Positions 45,803 to 54,925 of a stretch of 64,000 nt of DNA are shown piece by piece. The first letter of the stretch is position 1. The number at the start of each line of letters is the position of its first letter. This DNA is from Streptomyces sp. CA-210063. GTDB taxonomy: Bacteria; Actinomycetota; Actinomycetes; Streptomycetales; Streptomycetaceae. A program made the position numbers and the translations under genes. The notes beneath the pieces were generated by a model. The model did no database searches. It was not told where the DNA came from and worked only from the letters and a program-made list of their open reading frames with translations. The stretch is taken from positions 2,542,001 to 2,606,000 of the forward strand of contig NZ_CP102512.1 of the NCBI RefSeq assembly GCF_024612015.1. The letters are read 5' to 3'.

Positions 45803-45837
45803 GAAGGCCCGGCTCCCTTCGAGGGAACCGGGCCTTC
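45803..45837. terminator. Terminator of hrdB
   Basis: GAAGGCCCGG (45803-45812) and CCGGGCCTTC (45828-45837) form a 10-bp perfect stem with an inner CCC/GGG pairing, 30 bases past the hrdB stop. Confidence 0.88.
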
Positions 45838-45866
45838 ACGACTGACGCGCGGGCGAAGCCGTGCTA

Positions 45867-47411
45867 CTAGTCCAGGTAGTCGCGCAGGACCTGCGAGCGG
45901 GACGGGTGACGCAGCTTCGACATCGTCTTGGACTCGATCTGACGGATGCGCTCACGCGTGACGCCGTACACCTTGCCGATCTCGTCGAGGGTCTTCGGCT
46001 GACCGTCGGTGAGACCGAAGCGCATGGAGACGACGCCGGCCTCGCGCTCGGAGAGCGTGTCGAGGACGGAGTGCAGCTGTTCCTGCAGGAGCGTGAAGCT
46101 GACCGCGTCGGCCGGGACGACGGCCTCGGAGTCCTCGATGAGGTCACCGAACTCGCTGTCGCCGTCCTCGCCCAGGGGGGTGTGCAGCGAGATGGGCTCA
46201 CGGCCGTACTTCTGGACCTCGATGACCTTCTCGGGGGTCATGTCGAGCTCCTTGGCCAGCTCCTCCGGCGTGGGCTCGCGGCCCAGGTCCTGGAGCATCT
46301 GGCGCTGGACACGCGCGAGCTTGTTGATGACCTCGACCATGTGCACCGGGATACGGATGGTGCGGGCCTGGTCGGCCATCGCGCGGGTGATCGCCTGACG
46401 GATCCACCAGGTGGCGTACGTGGAGAACTTGTAGCCCTTGGTGTAGTCGAACTTCTCGACCGCGCGGATCAGACCGAGGTTGCCCTCCTGGATGAGGTCC
46501 AGGAAGAGCATGCCGCGGCCGGTGTAGCGCTTGGCCAGGGAGACCACCAGACGGAGGTTGGCCTCCAGGAGGTGGTTCTTGGCGCGGCGGCCGTCCTCGG
46601 CGATGATCTCCAGCTCGCGCTTGAGCTTGGGGGCGAGCTTGTCGGCGTTGGCCAGCTTGTCCTCGGCGAACAGACCGGCCTCGATGCGCTTGGCGAGCTC
46701 GACCTCCTGCTCGGCGTTGAGCAGGGGGACCTTGCCGATCTGCTTGAGGTAGTCCTTGACCGGGTCTGCGGTGGCACCGGCGGCGGCGACCTGCTGGGCG
46801 GGCGCGTCGTCCTCGTCGTCGTCGGACAGCACGAAGCCGGCATTCTCGGTGCCCTCGGGCTCCTCGCCGGGCTTGCCGCCGGGGGTCTCCTCGAGAACCT
46901 CTTCGTCGACGAGCTCGGCGTCGTCCTTCTTGGCGGTGGTCTTCTTGGCCGCCGTCTTCTTGGCGGCGACGGTCTTCTTGGCGGGGGCCGCCTTCTTGGC
47001 GACCGCCTTCTTGGCGGCGGCCTTCTTGGCGGGTGCGGCGTCCTCGGCGGAGGCGTCGGCCGCGGGCACCGCGGGGGCGGCGGTGGCAGTGGCCTTCTTG
47101 GTGGTCACCGTCTTCGCCGCGACCGTCTTGGTGGCGGTGCGCTTGGCCGGACTCTTCGCTGCGACGCTCTTTCGGGTGCGCTTGGGCTCCGCGGCACTGA
47201 CCATCAGCGTCACACCCTCTTCCTCGAGGATCTGGTTGAGGCTGCGCAGTACGTTCTTCCACTGAGTGGCCGGAATCTGGTCAGCTTCGAAGGCCCGACG
47301 CACATCGTCGCCGGCGATCTGCCCCTCAGCCTTTCCCCGCTCAATCAGCGCCATGACAGAGACGGACTCGGCGATCTCCGGCGGGAGCGTACGGGATGTG
47401 CTGGCCGACAC
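45867..47411 (-). CDS. hrdB: Principal RNA polymerase sigma factor HrdB
   Basis: A 514-residue group 1 sigma-70. Region 1.1 ([17 protein letters not shown]) is followed by a Lys/Ala-rich repetitive stretch (about 75-162, AAKKT-like units), an acidic block (163-203), then region 1.2 from ~215 ([16 protein letters not shown]), region 2 ([28 protein letters not shown], [10 protein letters not shown]), region 3 and region 4 ([21 protein letters not shown]). GTG at 47411 with AGAGG six bases upstream matches the known streptomycete start. It drives vegetative housekeeping transcription. Confidence 0.98.
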   Translation of the reverse strand: MSASTSRTLPPEIAESVSVMALIERGKAEGQIAGDDVRRAFEADQIPATQWKNVLRSLNQILEEEGVTLMVSAAEPKRTRKSVAAKSPAKRTATKTVAAKTVTTKKATATAAPAVPAADASAEDAAPAKKAAAKKAVAKKAAPAKKTVAAKKTAAKKTTAKKDDAELVDEEVLEETPGGKPGEEPEGTENAGFVLSDDDEDDAPAQQVAAAGATADPVKDYLKQIGKVPLLNAEQEVELAKRIEAGLFAEDKLANADKLAPKLKRELEIIAEDGRRAKNHLLEANLRLVVSLAKRYTGRGMLFLDLIQEGNLGLIRAVEKFDYTKGYKFSTYATWWIRQAITRAMADQARTIRIPVHMVEVINKLARVQRQMLQDLGREPTPEELAKELDMTPEKVIEVQKYGREPISLHTPLGEDGDSEFGDLIEDSEAVVPADAVSFTLLQEQLHSVLDTLSEREAGVVSMRFGLTDGQPKTLDEIGKVYGVTRERIRQIESKTMSKLRHPSRSQVLRDYLD

Positions 47412-47828
47412 GAACAACCTCTCGGAACGTTGGAAAACGGCTTCCGGCCCCGTCCACTGTGGACAGGAGCCGACCACCGGCTTGGGAATGGGCCGACGGT
47501 GCGGGCGGGGGCCGGGAAGATGCACAGCGCCGTGAACGGCGTCCGTATTCCCTCCGCGGCTGTCACCTCTTAGGTCATCGCGCTGTTCCCACGAGCGTTA
47601 CGCCCAATCTGCGTGGCCCGAGTCACACCCCGTAAGCACTCAAAAGCGGTCAGATGCTGCCAGAGGTAATCGATCAAGGCCACAACTGGTACTGCTTAGG
47701 GCGGGTACCCGGACGATTCCCGAACGAACTCCTCAATGCGGATCACCGTCCTCACCGAGATTCGCCGTTCTCTCCGGGGTCTCCTGTCGCGTGGGAGTCA
47801 CCGCTCTCGCCGAGTCCCACCGACTCCA

Positions 47829-47913
47829 GCGAGACGGGTCACACCGCCGAGGCGAATCGCACCGCCGAGACGAATCGCACCGCCGAAACGGATCACATCG
47901 GCGAGACGGACCG
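47829..47913. repeat. 18-bp tandem repeat, about 4.7 units
   Basis: Successive units such as CCGAGGCGAATCGCACCG and CCGAGACGAATCGCACCG repeat at an 18-base period from 47829; the outer units are diverged. A period that is a multiple of three keeps an incidental reading frame open. Confidence 0.85.
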
Positions 47914-47935
47914 GCCCTTCAAACCGGGCCGGTCC
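47908..47935 (-). terminator. Hairpin, possible second terminator after whiH
   Basis: GGACCGGCCC pairs perfectly with GGGCCGGTCC across an eight-base loop, directly abutting the tandem repeat. Confidence 0.6.
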
Positions 47936-47966
47936 CGCCGCACCCCGGACGGCGCCCGCCGTCCGT

Positions 47967-48021
47967 CGTGCCGCCGGACCCCGCCGAATCCCGGGAGGAT
48001 CCGATGGGGTCCGGCGGCACG
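47967..48021 (-). terminator. Long hairpin downstream of whiH
   Basis: A 16-bp perfect stem (from CGTGCCGCCGGACCCC to GGGGTCCGGCGGCACG) with a 23-base loop, 76 bases past the whiH stop. It is the strongest candidate terminator between whiH and hrdB. Confidence 0.75.
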
Positions 48022-48096
48022 GGTTCGCCGGCCGAGCGATACCGCGGCGGGACTCGCATCCCGGCCGCGCCGCCCTTGTCTCGCTACTCAGCGCTC

Positions 48097-48984
48097 TCAG
48101 TGCTCGCGCGGCGCGGGCACCACGCGCTCCACCTCGGGGTGGACGGTGAGCAGCTGACGCATGGCCGCCTCGGCCGCCCCTCCGTCGCCCGCGGCGAGGG
48201 CTTCGACGATCCGGGCGTGGTGCACCAGGGTCGACTCGCCCGGCCGGTCACACCCGGTGGCCGGGCTGCCGGAGACCTGCAAGGCCGCCGAGACGATCCC
48301 GGAGAGGTGCTCCAGCATGCGGTTGCCCGCGAGCTGGATAAGCAGTGAGTGGAACTCGGCGTCCGCACGCGAGAAGGTCAGCGGGTCGCCCTGTGCCATG
48401 GCGTGACCCATGAGCTCGACCATGTCGCCGAGGCGCTGCTGTACGTCGTCACGGCCGTGCCCGGCGGCGAGGCGGGCGGCGAGCGGCTCGATCGTCCAGC
48501 GCAGCTCGCTGAGCTCTCGCCGCTGGTTGTCGCGCTGCGGGCCGAAGGCCCGCCATTCGATGATGTCCGGGTCGAGCAGGTTCCAGTCGCTGACCGGCCG
48601 TACGCGCGTGCCGACGTTGGGACGGGCGCTGACCAGGCCCTTCGCCTCCAGGACACGCAGGGATTCGCGGACGACGGTCCGGGAGACCTCGAACCGTTGG
48701 CCGATCTCCTCGGGTACGAGGGGGCGGTCCGCGCCCAGGTCGCCGGAGACGATCATCTGGCCGAGCTGCTGGACGAGTTGGCCGTGCAGCCCGCGTCCGC
48801 GGCTCCCGGCTGCGCGGCGGCCGACGCGCCCCAGCTCGGGGTCCGCGCCGTCCCAGGCGGGGAGGCCGACGCGGTCGACACCCGGGGACTCTGCGTACGG
48901 GTAGCGGTCGAGTTCGCCCGGTCCTGCGAGGCCGGATTCGGCGGAGCGGGCGGCGGTCATCATGGTGTGCGCAAGGGTACTCAC
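48097..48984 (-). CDS. whiH: Sporulation regulator WhiH (GntR family)
   Basis: A 295-residue GntR/FadR-type regulator next to hrdB, the known location of whiH. After a ~60-residue variable N terminus, the winged helix (66-130) includes LVPEEIGQRFEVSRTVVRESLRVLE. The FCD effector domain occupies about 150-285, with acidic/His residues (DAEFHSLLIQLAGN, HHARIVEAL). WhiH is needed for sporulation septation in aerial hyphae. The GTG at 48984 has AAAGGA just upstream; the family length supports it. Confidence 0.93.
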   Translation of the reverse strand: MSTLAHTMMTAARSAESGLAGPGELDRYPYAESPGVDRVGLPAWDGADPELGRVGRRAAGSRGRGLHGQLVQQLGQMIVSGDLGADRPLVPEEIGQRFEVSRTVVRESLRVLEAKGLVSARPNVGTRVRPVSDWNLLDPDIIEWRAFGPQRDNQRRELSELRWTIEPLAARLAAGHGRDDVQQRLGDMVELMGHAMAQGDPLTFSRADAEFHSLLIQLAGNRMLEHLSGIVSAALQVSGSPATGCDRPGESTLVHHARIVEALAAGDGGAAEAAMRQLLTVHPEVERVVPAPREH

Positions 48985-49169
48985 GCATCCTTTGTCGGCT
49001 GCGTTCCCAACTCCCTTGAGGTCTTTGGTGAAAAGCACACGAAAGGGTGATCGCTCACCCCATCGCAATTGACGCCTTATCGGAAAGAAATGGGCGTTCT
49101 ACGAGGAGTTGCGCGCATTGCGCCAACGGGGGAGCACGGACGGTGAGCACGAAAGGATGACGACGATCA

Positions 49170-51335
49170 TCAGCGGACCCTGCCACGCAGATTCGTGAGC
49201 ACATAGGCGCCCAGCAGCGCGGTCAGCGACAACAGCAGTGCCCCGCCCACGGGTTGGGCGATCGCCCGTGCCACGGCCTCCAGATAGCGTTCTCCGCCAA
49301 ACGGCCACTGCACCAGCACGAGCTCACGCAGCCGCACCGGGAACCCGGCCGCATTCCGCACGGCCGGCCCCTCCAGCACCTTCTGCACCGCGGGTACGAC
49401 GAGGAGGGGCACGGCGACCACGGCCGCGAGCCCCGCGGACGTGGACCGGAAGACCCCCGCCGCCAGCACTCCCGCCCACGCGCACCCCACGACGAGACCG
49501 ACCCAACTCGCGCCGAGCGAGAGCCAGTCGGCGGGAACCGAGGTGAGCTCCGAGCCGTAGACGAGATAGAGCACTTCGAGGTCGCAGCCGACGGTGAGGA
49601 AGGCCAGGAGCAGCGCTGTGACCGCCGCGACGAGGAGTTTCGCGAGAAGCAGTCCCAGCCGACGGGGGACAGTGCCGCGGTCCGCGGCCAGGGCGGGGTG
49701 GCGGAACTCGTCACCGAAGGCGATCGCACCGAGCAGCCCCGCGCCGATGGCGGCGGGTGGCAGCGGAAGTTCCCGCGGCCAGGCGGCCAGCAGCCGCGGC
49801 TGCGGGGTGTGCCCGATCGTGGCCAGGACGACGGCCATGAGGGCGGAGGTGACGAGTACGGCTGCGGCGGTGACGTACGCCGTCCCGACTCCGCCCGCCC
49901 GACGCAGCTCGTACCGCAGCGGACGCAACGGGCTCGGTGCCGGGCGGACGGTGATGGGCGGCGGAAGCGCGGGCAGCGGACCCTCATCGGACGCCCGTGC
50001 CGCGCGCGGTACGGCGTGAGCAGGGGCCGCCGGGTCGGCGTGGTCCGCCGGGCGAGCGCGGACCTCGGTGTCGACGTGGGCCGCCGGGCGAGCGCGGACC
50101 TCGGTGTCGACGTGAAGGTCGGGGTGGGCGTGGAGCTCGGGGTGGGCGTGGAGCTCGGAGGCGGGGTGGAGCTCGGAGGCGGGGTGAGGCGCGGGGTCGG
50201 CATGAAGCCCGGGTTCGGCATCAACCCCGGGGTCGGTGTGAAGCCCGGGGCCGACGCGGAACTCGGGGTCGGCCTCAGACCCGGTGTTGACCTCCGGTGC
50301 GTCGTCAGCGGGTGTCCGTGGTCCGGCAACGGCCGCCGGAGGCGTGTCAGCGGGCGCCTGATGCCTCTCGACCGGCTCCTGAGCCGCCTGGGCCGAGCCA
50401 TGAGCGCTCTCGGCCGATGCCGGGGCATCGTCGGCGGGCGACGGCATCAGCGACGGCGTGGGTCCCATGTCTCCGATCTCGTCCGCCAGTTGGTGTACGA
50501 GGATGCCGTGCCGGAACGCGGTCTCGCCGATCTCGGCGCACGTACTGCCGTACACCGACAGCCGGTTGCCCCCCTCTCGGACGATCTCCACGGAACGCCG
50601 TGCGGTCCGGGCCTCCTTCGTGAGCAGCGCCCCGAGCCGGGCGGCGTGCGGGGTGCGGATGGCGACCCGGGGCCGGAGCCGGGTGCGGGAGAAGTCGGCG
50701 ACCTCCTGGTCGGCGACGAGCCTGCCCTGTTCGAGGGTGAGGACCCGGTCGGCGGTCCGCGCGGCCTCCTTGGCGTCGTCGGTGGTGAACAGGACCGTGC
50801 CGCCCTGGTGGGCGTGCGCACGCATGACCCCGTGCAGCCACCGGCCCTCGCGGACGGACAGCCCGTCGGCGGGCTCGTCCAGGACGAGGGTGTGCGGGTC
50901 GGCCAGCAGGGCGCAGGCGAGGCCGAGGCGGCGGTCCATGCCCCGCGAGAGGGTGTTCAGCCGTGCCTCGCGCAGGCTGACCAGGCCCACGACCTCCAGG
51001 ACTTCGTCGGCGCGCCGGGCGGGGAGCCCCGCGGCCGCGCACAGCATGCGCAGATGACCGCGGACCGTGCGGGCCGGGTGGCCGGGCACGTCGCCGAGGA
51101 GTACCCCCACTTCTCGCGTGGGGTGGGCGATGCGGTGCAGGGGGCGGCCTCTGAAGTAGGTGATGCCGCGGCCGTGTTGGAGTTCGAGCATGAGCTTCAG
51201 CACTGTCGACTTGCCCGCTCCCGGATTGCCGAGGAGCGCGGTGACGCGGCCCGAGTGCGCCTCGAAGGACACGTCGTCGACGGCGGGCGGAAGCTCCTTG
51301 CGGGGATTGCTGGTCAATCCGATGGCCTGGATCAC
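49170..51335 (-). CDS. ABC transporter ATPase-permease fusion
   Basis: A 721-residue fusion. The ATPase (1-215) has Walker A GNPGAGKST (36-44), signature LSRGMDRRLGLA and Walker B TLVLDEP, but the D-loop Asp (GLSVREG) and the H-loop His (FTTDDAKE, about 183-190) are replaced. A His/Pro/Asp-rich linker (about 291-470) contains 12- and 6-residue repeats. The C-terminal half (480-721) has six predicted membrane helices like ABC-2 permeases. Substrate unknown. GTG start with a weak ribosome site. It may be a weakly active or regulatory transporter. Confidence 0.8.
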   Translation of the reverse strand: MIQAIGLTSNPRKELPPAVDDVSFEAHSGRVTALLGNPGAGKSTVLKLMLELQHGRGITYFRGRPLHRIAHPTREVGVLLGDVPGHPARTVRGHLRMLCAAAGLPARRADEVLEVVGLVSLREARLNTLSRGMDRRLGLACALLADPHTLVLDEPADGLSVREGRWLHGVMRAHAHQGGTVLFTTDDAKEAARTADRVLTLEQGRLVADQEVADFSRTRLRPRVAIRTPHAARLGALLTKEARTARRSVEIVREGGNRLSVYGSTCAEIGETAFRHGILVHQLADEIGDMGPTPSLMPSPADDAPASAESAHGSAQAAQEPVERHQAPADTPPAAVAGPRTPADDAPEVNTGSEADPEFRVGPGLHTDPGVDAEPGLHADPAPHPASELHPASELHAHPELHAHPDLHVDTEVRARPAAHVDTEVRARPADHADPAAPAHAVPRAARASDEGPLPALPPPITVRPAPSPLRPLRYELRRAGGVGTAYVTAAAVLVTSALMAVVLATIGHTPQPRLLAAWPRELPLPPAAIGAGLLGAIAFGDEFRHPALAADRGTVPRRLGLLLAKLLVAAVTALLLAFLTVGCDLEVLYLVYGSELTSVPADWLSLGASWVGLVVGCAWAGVLAAGVFRSTSAGLAAVVAVPLLVVPAVQKVLEGPAVRNAAGFPVRLRELVLVQWPFGGERYLEAVARAIAQPVGGALLLSLTALLGAYVLTNLRGRVR
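50043..50194. repeat. Tandem repeats encoding the ABC linker
   Basis: Two nearly identical 36-bp units (50043-50114) are followed, after a short spacer, by four 18-bp units (50123-50194), for example GGTGGGCGTGGAGCTCGG twice. They encode repeated HVDTEVRARPA and H(P/A)xxEL units. Such in-frame arrays are prone to change copy number. Confidence 0.88.
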
Positions 51336-51418
51336 CTGAAGCAAGATAGCGTGGTATGTCCGTTTTTTCGGGCACCTTGAGGCATCGAAGATGCCGCGCG
51401 GGCCCCGGCTTCGCGGTG

Positions 51419-52177
51419 TCAGACCTCTGGGCGCAGCATCGGCGGGTTGAGGAGGGTGGCGCCGCCGGCGCGGAACAACTGGGCAGGACGGCCGCCCTGC
51501 CGTGTGGTGGTGCCGCCGGTGGGCACCAGGAAGCCGGGTGTACCCGTCACCTTGCGATGGAAGTTGCGCGGATCCAGCGCCACGCCCCACACCGCTTCGT
51601 AGACGCGCCGCAGCTCGCCGACGGTGAACTCCGGCGGGCAGAAGGCCGTGGCCAGCGAGGAGTACTCGATCTTGGAGCGGGCGCGCTCCACCCCGTCCGC
51701 GAGGATCTGCGCGTGGTCGAAGGCCAGCGGCGCCACCGGTTCGCCGTCGCGCCCGTAACCGCCCTGCTCCAGCAACTCCTCGACGGGCGCCCAGCGTGCA
51801 CTGTTGGCATCGCCGCCCGGACGGGGTGCGGGCAGGTCGGGGGCGAGGGCGAGGTGGGCGACGCTGACGACCCTCATCCGCGGGTCGCGCTTGGGGTCGC
51901 CGTAGGTCGCCAACTGCTCCAGGTGCGCTCCGTTGTCCTGCGCGGGCTCGGACGGTTCGTGGGCGGTCAGCCCGGTCTCCTCGGCCAGCTCCCTCGCCGC
52001 GGCCTGCGACAGGTCCTCGTCCGGCCGCACGAAGCCGCCGGGCAGCGCCCACCGCCCCTGGAACGGCTGCTCGCCCCGCCGCACCGTCAGCGCGCAGAGC
52101 GCATGACGACGGACGGTCAGCACGACCAGGTCCACGGTGACAGCGAAGGGCGGGTAGTCCGACGGGTCGTAGGGCAT
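51419..52177 (-). CDS. Nudix hydrolase with C-terminal winged helix (NrtR-like)
   Basis: About 252 residues. The complete Nudix box GFVRPDEDLSQAAARELAEE with TGL follows near residue 50-72, so hydrolysis of a nucleoside diphosphate derivative is possible. The C-terminal third (SSLATAFCPPEFTVGELRRV and HRKVTGTPGFLVPTG) is the winged helix seen in NrtR regulators of NAD metabolism. The start at 52177 is chosen by domain fit; an ATG at 52258 would add 27 residues. An inverted repeat just upstream could be its operator. Alternative: a plain Nudix enzyme. Confidence 0.83.
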   Translation of the reverse strand: MPYDPSDYPPFAVTVDLVVLTVRRHALCALTVRRGEQPFQGRWALPGGFVRPDEDLSQAAARELAEETGLTAHEPSEPAQDNGAHLEQLATYGDPKRDPRMRVVSVAHLALAPDLPAPRPGGDANSARWAPVEELLEQGGYGRDGEPVAPLAFDHAQILADGVERARSKIEYSSLATAFCPPEFTVGELRRVYEAVWGVALDPRNFHRKVTGTPGFLVPTGGTTTRQGGRPAQLFRAGGATLLNPPMLRPEV

Positions 52178-52190
52178 GCCGCGATCATAG

Positions 52191-52205
52191 TCGTCTGCCT
52201 GACGA
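52191..52205. promoter_or_regulatory. Inverted repeat before the Nudix gene
   Basis: TCGTC-TGCCT-GACGA, perfect five-base arms, 14 bases upstream of the chosen ATG. It could be an autoregulatory operator; short arms make chance occurrence possible. Confidence 0.35.
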
Positions 52206-52328
52206 TAAACACTCCCTTCGCCGGTCGCTTCCCCACTTGATCCACTTCTGTCCGACATCGACTTCACGGACCGACCACCGATCTCCGGGCTCAGCACCGC
52301 CGATCGTCCCCTCACGCATCACGCGAGG

Positions 52329-54545
52329 TCACACTCCTAACTGCAGCCCGTCGGCCGCCTCCTCGACCATGGCGAGCCCCAGCCGGCTGACACGTACGGC
52401 GAACGGGGCGCCCGCGACGCGCAGTCCCGTCAGACCGATCTCGCCCAGCGGCGCACTGCGCACCGGCCGCAGCGTCACCGTCCCAGCGGGAGCGTCGGGG
52501 CGGATTCCGACGAGTGTGGTGAGCAACAGGACGCCAGCGGCCGCCGCCGTCGCGGCCGGTCTGCAGGCGGCCGGGTGAGGCAACGGGGCACCCCCTGCCG
52601 TGCGCTGCTCCCCCGCGTACATCTCGGGCAGCCGATGGCCGAAGCTCTCCGCCGCCGCCAGCACCCCCCTCAGCAGCGAACTCGCCTCCTTCTCGTATCC
52701 GGCGGCCGCCAGCCCCGCGACCGCGACGGCCGTATCCTGCACACGCACGGCACCACTGCGATGGCCGAACGGGTTGTACGCCGCCTCCTTGGCACCCAGG
52801 CTCCGCAGCCCCCACCCCGAGTCCATGGCGGGCCCGCCGAGCAGTCGCGCGAGCTGTTCTGTTCGCACCTTGTCGAGAAGTCCCGGGGCCTGCTCACCCG
52901 CTCCGAGCAGCCCGGTGTCGAGGAGGTGAGCGGCGCCGGCGCCCAGGTGCGGTACGAGATGCCCGTCCGGGGTCCGGGCAGCCGCGGGTCTGCCACCCCC
53001 TCGGCCCTCGACCCAGAAGTCAGCCCCGAACCGCGTCCGCAGCTCGCTCGCCCAGTCCCTCAACTCGGCCCCGCCCGGTCTGCCGTACGTGTCGAGGAGA
53101 TCGGCGCCCAGCAGCGCGGCCCGGTGGGCATGTGCCTGGGTCTCGCAGCGCAGTGGGCCGCCGGGGCGCGGGTCGGGCAGGTACGTGCCGCTTGCGGCAG
53201 CGGCCAGCAGCCACCGCAGGCAGCGCTCGGCGGCGGGCAGCAGCTCCTCGGTCTCCTGCTCGGGGAGTCCCCATCGCCGCGCCTCCGCGAGGAGCACGGG
53301 GAACAGCAGGGTCGCCTCGGTACCGGTGCAGCCCGGTGGCAGATGCGGGCCCGCGTCCCGGCGAGGGCCGGGGATCATGCCCGACTGTGTCTCCGGGCCC
53401 GCGATCTGGGTGCGGGCGAGGGTGCGCAGGGTGCCCGCGGCGAGGCGCGTGCCGAGGGGCAGCGTCATGCGGGCCGCGACCAGTGCGTCGGCCGGAGCCA
53501 TCCCGCAGCGCCAGGGCGCGCCCGCCGCGAGGTGGGTGTCGGAGGGATTCTTCGGGTCGCGCAGCAGCAGGGCCTCGAGGTCCTCCAGGCAGGTGTGCAA
53601 CAGGACCTGCGCCGCCGGGTCGTCGCCCGCGGCCTGTACCTGGGCGAGGGGGCTCGTGGCGCCGCGTCCCACCGGTCTGATGGGCCCCGCGCCGTCCGGC
53701 CGCACCCGCAGCTCCACGCTCCGGCTGCCGCCGGGTGGTAGTTCCAACTCCCAGCGCAGCAGTCCAGCAGAGGCCAGAGCATCGGTGGGCGGAGGGTGGG
53801 CGGTCACGGTCGAGTGCCCGTTGGCGCAGGACCAGCGGAGGCCGGAGTCGTGGACACTCGCGGGCAGTTCCGGGCCGGCGCTGCCGGAGGCGACGACGCC
53901 CAGTTCCGCGAGATCCGTGCCCAGGGACACCTCGACCGGCACGCGCAGCGGACGGCGAGCCGTGCTGTGCAGGGTGATCCGCTCGGTGCCGTCCGCGTAC
54001 CGCGTGCGCTCGACCATGACGTCCGGGTCCGGCCCCGCGTCCGCGGCCATGCGCAGCGTCCCCACGAACCGGGCTCGGTCGGCCGTGACCATCCGCGCCT
54101 GCACGGCCAGTGGTTCCCGTCCGGCCACCCGCACCTGGCAGCGCGAGAGCATGCGCCGTCCCGCGCGGTAGAAGCCCTCCAGTCCGGTGCCGGTCAGCTG
54201 GCCCTGCTCCGTCGAGATCGCGAGGCCCGGCAGGGCGACACAGATCAGCGTGGCATGAGCCGGCGGCAGCTCCGCAGGGCGGCGCGGGGCAGCGGGCGGC
54301 GCCTGCGGGGCCGAAGGACCTCCCGTACCTGTGGGAGGCGGCCCCGGAGAGCCGCCCGTGCCGGTCGCGGGAGAGACCGGGCCGCCCGGACTGCCTGAGC
54401 GTGAGCCCGTTGGACGGGGCGTCGGACCGCGGAGGTCCGTGCGTGGAGCGCCGGTGCCGTCCCCACGGGCTCGGGCGGAGGGCTGGGGGGACCTGCGGAA
54501 GTACGGGACGTCGTCGTAGGCGTCGGGCGTGGAGGGCAGGGGCAT
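52329..54545 (-). CDS. Glycogen debranching N-terminal-domain protein (glycoside hydrolase-like)
   Basis: A 738-residue protein. A Pro/Gly/Ser-rich disordered N terminus (1-95) precedes the GDE N-terminal bis domain (about 98-290: TGLEGFYRAGRRMLSRCQVRVAG region), and an (alpha/alpha)6-barrel-like domain (320-680) shows GAPWRCGMAPADALVAA and FGHRSGAVRVQDTA. Related proteins act on alpha-glucan or trehalose-like substrates, but catalytic residues were not identified here. No signal peptide. ATG at 54545. Confidence 0.78.
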   Translation of the reverse strand: MPLPSTPDAYDDVPYFRRSPQPSARARGDGTGAPRTDLRGPTPRPTGSRSGSPGGPVSPATGTGGSPGPPPTGTGGPSAPQAPPAAPRRPAELPPAHATLICVALPGLAISTEQGQLTGTGLEGFYRAGRRMLSRCQVRVAGREPLAVQARMVTADRARFVGTLRMAADAGPDPDVMVERTRYADGTERITLHSTARRPLRVPVEVSLGTDLAELGVVASGSAGPELPASVHDSGLRWSCANGHSTVTAHPPPTDALASAGLLRWELELPPGGSRSVELRVRPDGAGPIRPVGRGATSPLAQVQAAGDDPAAQVLLHTCLEDLEALLLRDPKNPSDTHLAAGAPWRCGMAPADALVAARMTLPLGTRLAAGTLRTLARTQIAGPETQSGMIPGPRRDAGPHLPPGCTGTEATLLFPVLLAEARRWGLPEQETEELLPAAERCLRWLLAAAASGTYLPDPRPGGPLRCETQAHAHRAALLGADLLDTYGRPGGAELRDWASELRTRFGADFWVEGRGGGRPAAARTPDGHLVPHLGAGAAHLLDTGLLGAGEQAPGLLDKVRTEQLARLLGGPAMDSGWGLRSLGAKEAAYNPFGHRSGAVRVQDTAVAVAGLAAAGYEKEASSLLRGVLAAAESFGHRLPEMYAGEQRTAGGAPLPHPAACRPAATAAAAGVLLLTTLVGIRPDAPAGTVTLRPVRSAPLGEIGLTGLRVAGAPFAVRVSRLGLAMVEEAADGLQLGV

Positions 54546-54925
54546 GGGGCGGCTTCTTCTGTGTTCGGCGCGCGCGGGGTGCGCTCGGCACCAGGTGGGG
54601 AGCCGGAGAGGGACGGGGTGATACGGCGGTGCGGCCAAGCCACGGGTACCGCCACACAGGTGAACGGAACGGCTCCGCTCCGGGTCACGCCTCCGCCCCG
54701 GGAAGCCGACCGAATGGCGGCGTGGTGGTGTGACCGGGGTGATCGGGAAGCCGCGAGCGGCGGGATCGGGATCGGGTGGATGGTGTCCGGATCGGCGCTG
54801 CGGGTCGATGTGAGACCGGCGCGAGGGCGACACGCTCATGCGAACCCAGAGGTGGAACAGCGCGCTCAGGTGCGCACAGAGCAGAGGCAACACGTTCACA
54901 TGAGCCCTGAGCCGGCCCCGTGCAC
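54546..54925 (-). other. 380-base gap between the DUF4192 gene and the debranching-domain gene
   Basis: No gene, hairpin or operator is recognised. The minus frame of the downstream gene stays open across it, but lacks any recognisable domain and reads through unlikely low-complexity sequence. Confidence 0.45.

Larger units (their letters stand above)
47412..48096. other. 685-base gap between whiH and hrdB
   Basis: No convincing gene. The hrdB-proximal part should carry the hrdB promoters, but a clear SigR-type GGAAT/GTT pair at the right spacing was not found. The whiH-proximal part holds an 18-bp tandem repeat and two perfect hairpins listed separately. Confidence 0.55.

Noticed and set aside
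47412..47760. SigR-type promoter for hrdB
   Set aside because: hrdB is a known SigR target in Streptomyces, but no GGAAT with GTT at 18-base spacing was found in this leader by eye, so it was not annotated.
47654..48157. Open frame on the + strand with TAETNR-like repeats
   Set aside because: The repeats come from an 18-bp DNA repeat that keeps a frame open by chance. The frame runs into the antisense of whiH, has no ribosome site and crosses two hairpins.
50043..50194. CRISPR-like array
   Set aside because: The repeats are direct, adjacent and without unique spacers, and they are in frame in the ABC linker.
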